Origin: an uncultured Lachnospiraceae bacterium
GTDB taxonomy: Bacteria > Bacillota_A > Clostridia > Lachnospirales > Lachnospiraceae
NCBI GenBank assembly: GCA_902795985.1
Contig: CADBNG010000403.1
Location: 1-6,945 of the forward strand
Length of the DNA: 6,945 bases
Direction: 5' to 3'
The notes below the pieces were generated by a model. It saw only the letters and a list, made by a program, of their open reading frames with translations, was not told the DNA's origin and did not search any database. Positions within the stretch are counted from its first letter, which is position 1, and every line of letters begins with the position of its first letter. Made by a program: the position numbers and the translations under genes. Below, one piece after another: positions 6,944-6,945 of the stretch.

Positions 6944-6945
6944 CA

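Overview
The window looks like a chromosomal segment from a Gram-positive anaerobe of the Bacillota, most likely Clostridia (perhaps a Lachnospiraceae-like lineage). The grounds are a canonical HPr kinase/phosphorylase, strong AGGAGG-type ribosome binding sites, the FtsH subtype, and the tight ftsH-uvrC-hprK run. The finer placement is inference. Every supported gene lies on the minus strand, so transcription runs from high to low coordinates. The long plus-strand frames are antisense shadows.

Region 1 (about 6945 down to 2001) is a compact housekeeping operon. The end of an uncertain upstream frame enters at the right edge. It is followed by ftsH (membrane AAA+ zinc protease), uvrC (excision nuclease) and hprK (HPr kinase/phosphorylase). 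uvrC starts 5 bases after the ftsH stop and has no good ribosome binding site of its own. hprK overlaps the end of uvrC by 20 bases and has a perfect AGGAGG. A two-tier hairpin followed by a T run, just after hprK, probably ends this transcript.

Region 2 (about 2000 down to 1) is a separate, catabolic-looking operon. A promoter-like sequence wrapped in inverted repeats precedes a uroporphyrinogen-decarboxylase-superfamily protein. This protein is not HemE; it resembles the corrinoid/cofactor methyltransferase branch, with an altered metal-ligand motif. After 39 bases comes the large membrane subunit (DctM) of a TRAP transporter, cut off by the left edge. Together they suggest regulated uptake of an organic acid and processing of it or of a derived methyl group; the substrate cannot be read from the sequence.

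No CRISPR array, tRNA, rRNA, insertion sequence or phage gene was seen. The parts that deserve a second look are the promoter/operator region at 1921-1975, the His-Ser-Asp motif in the URO-D-like protein, and the missing TRAP partner genes. I do not see evidence for a wholly new system in this window.
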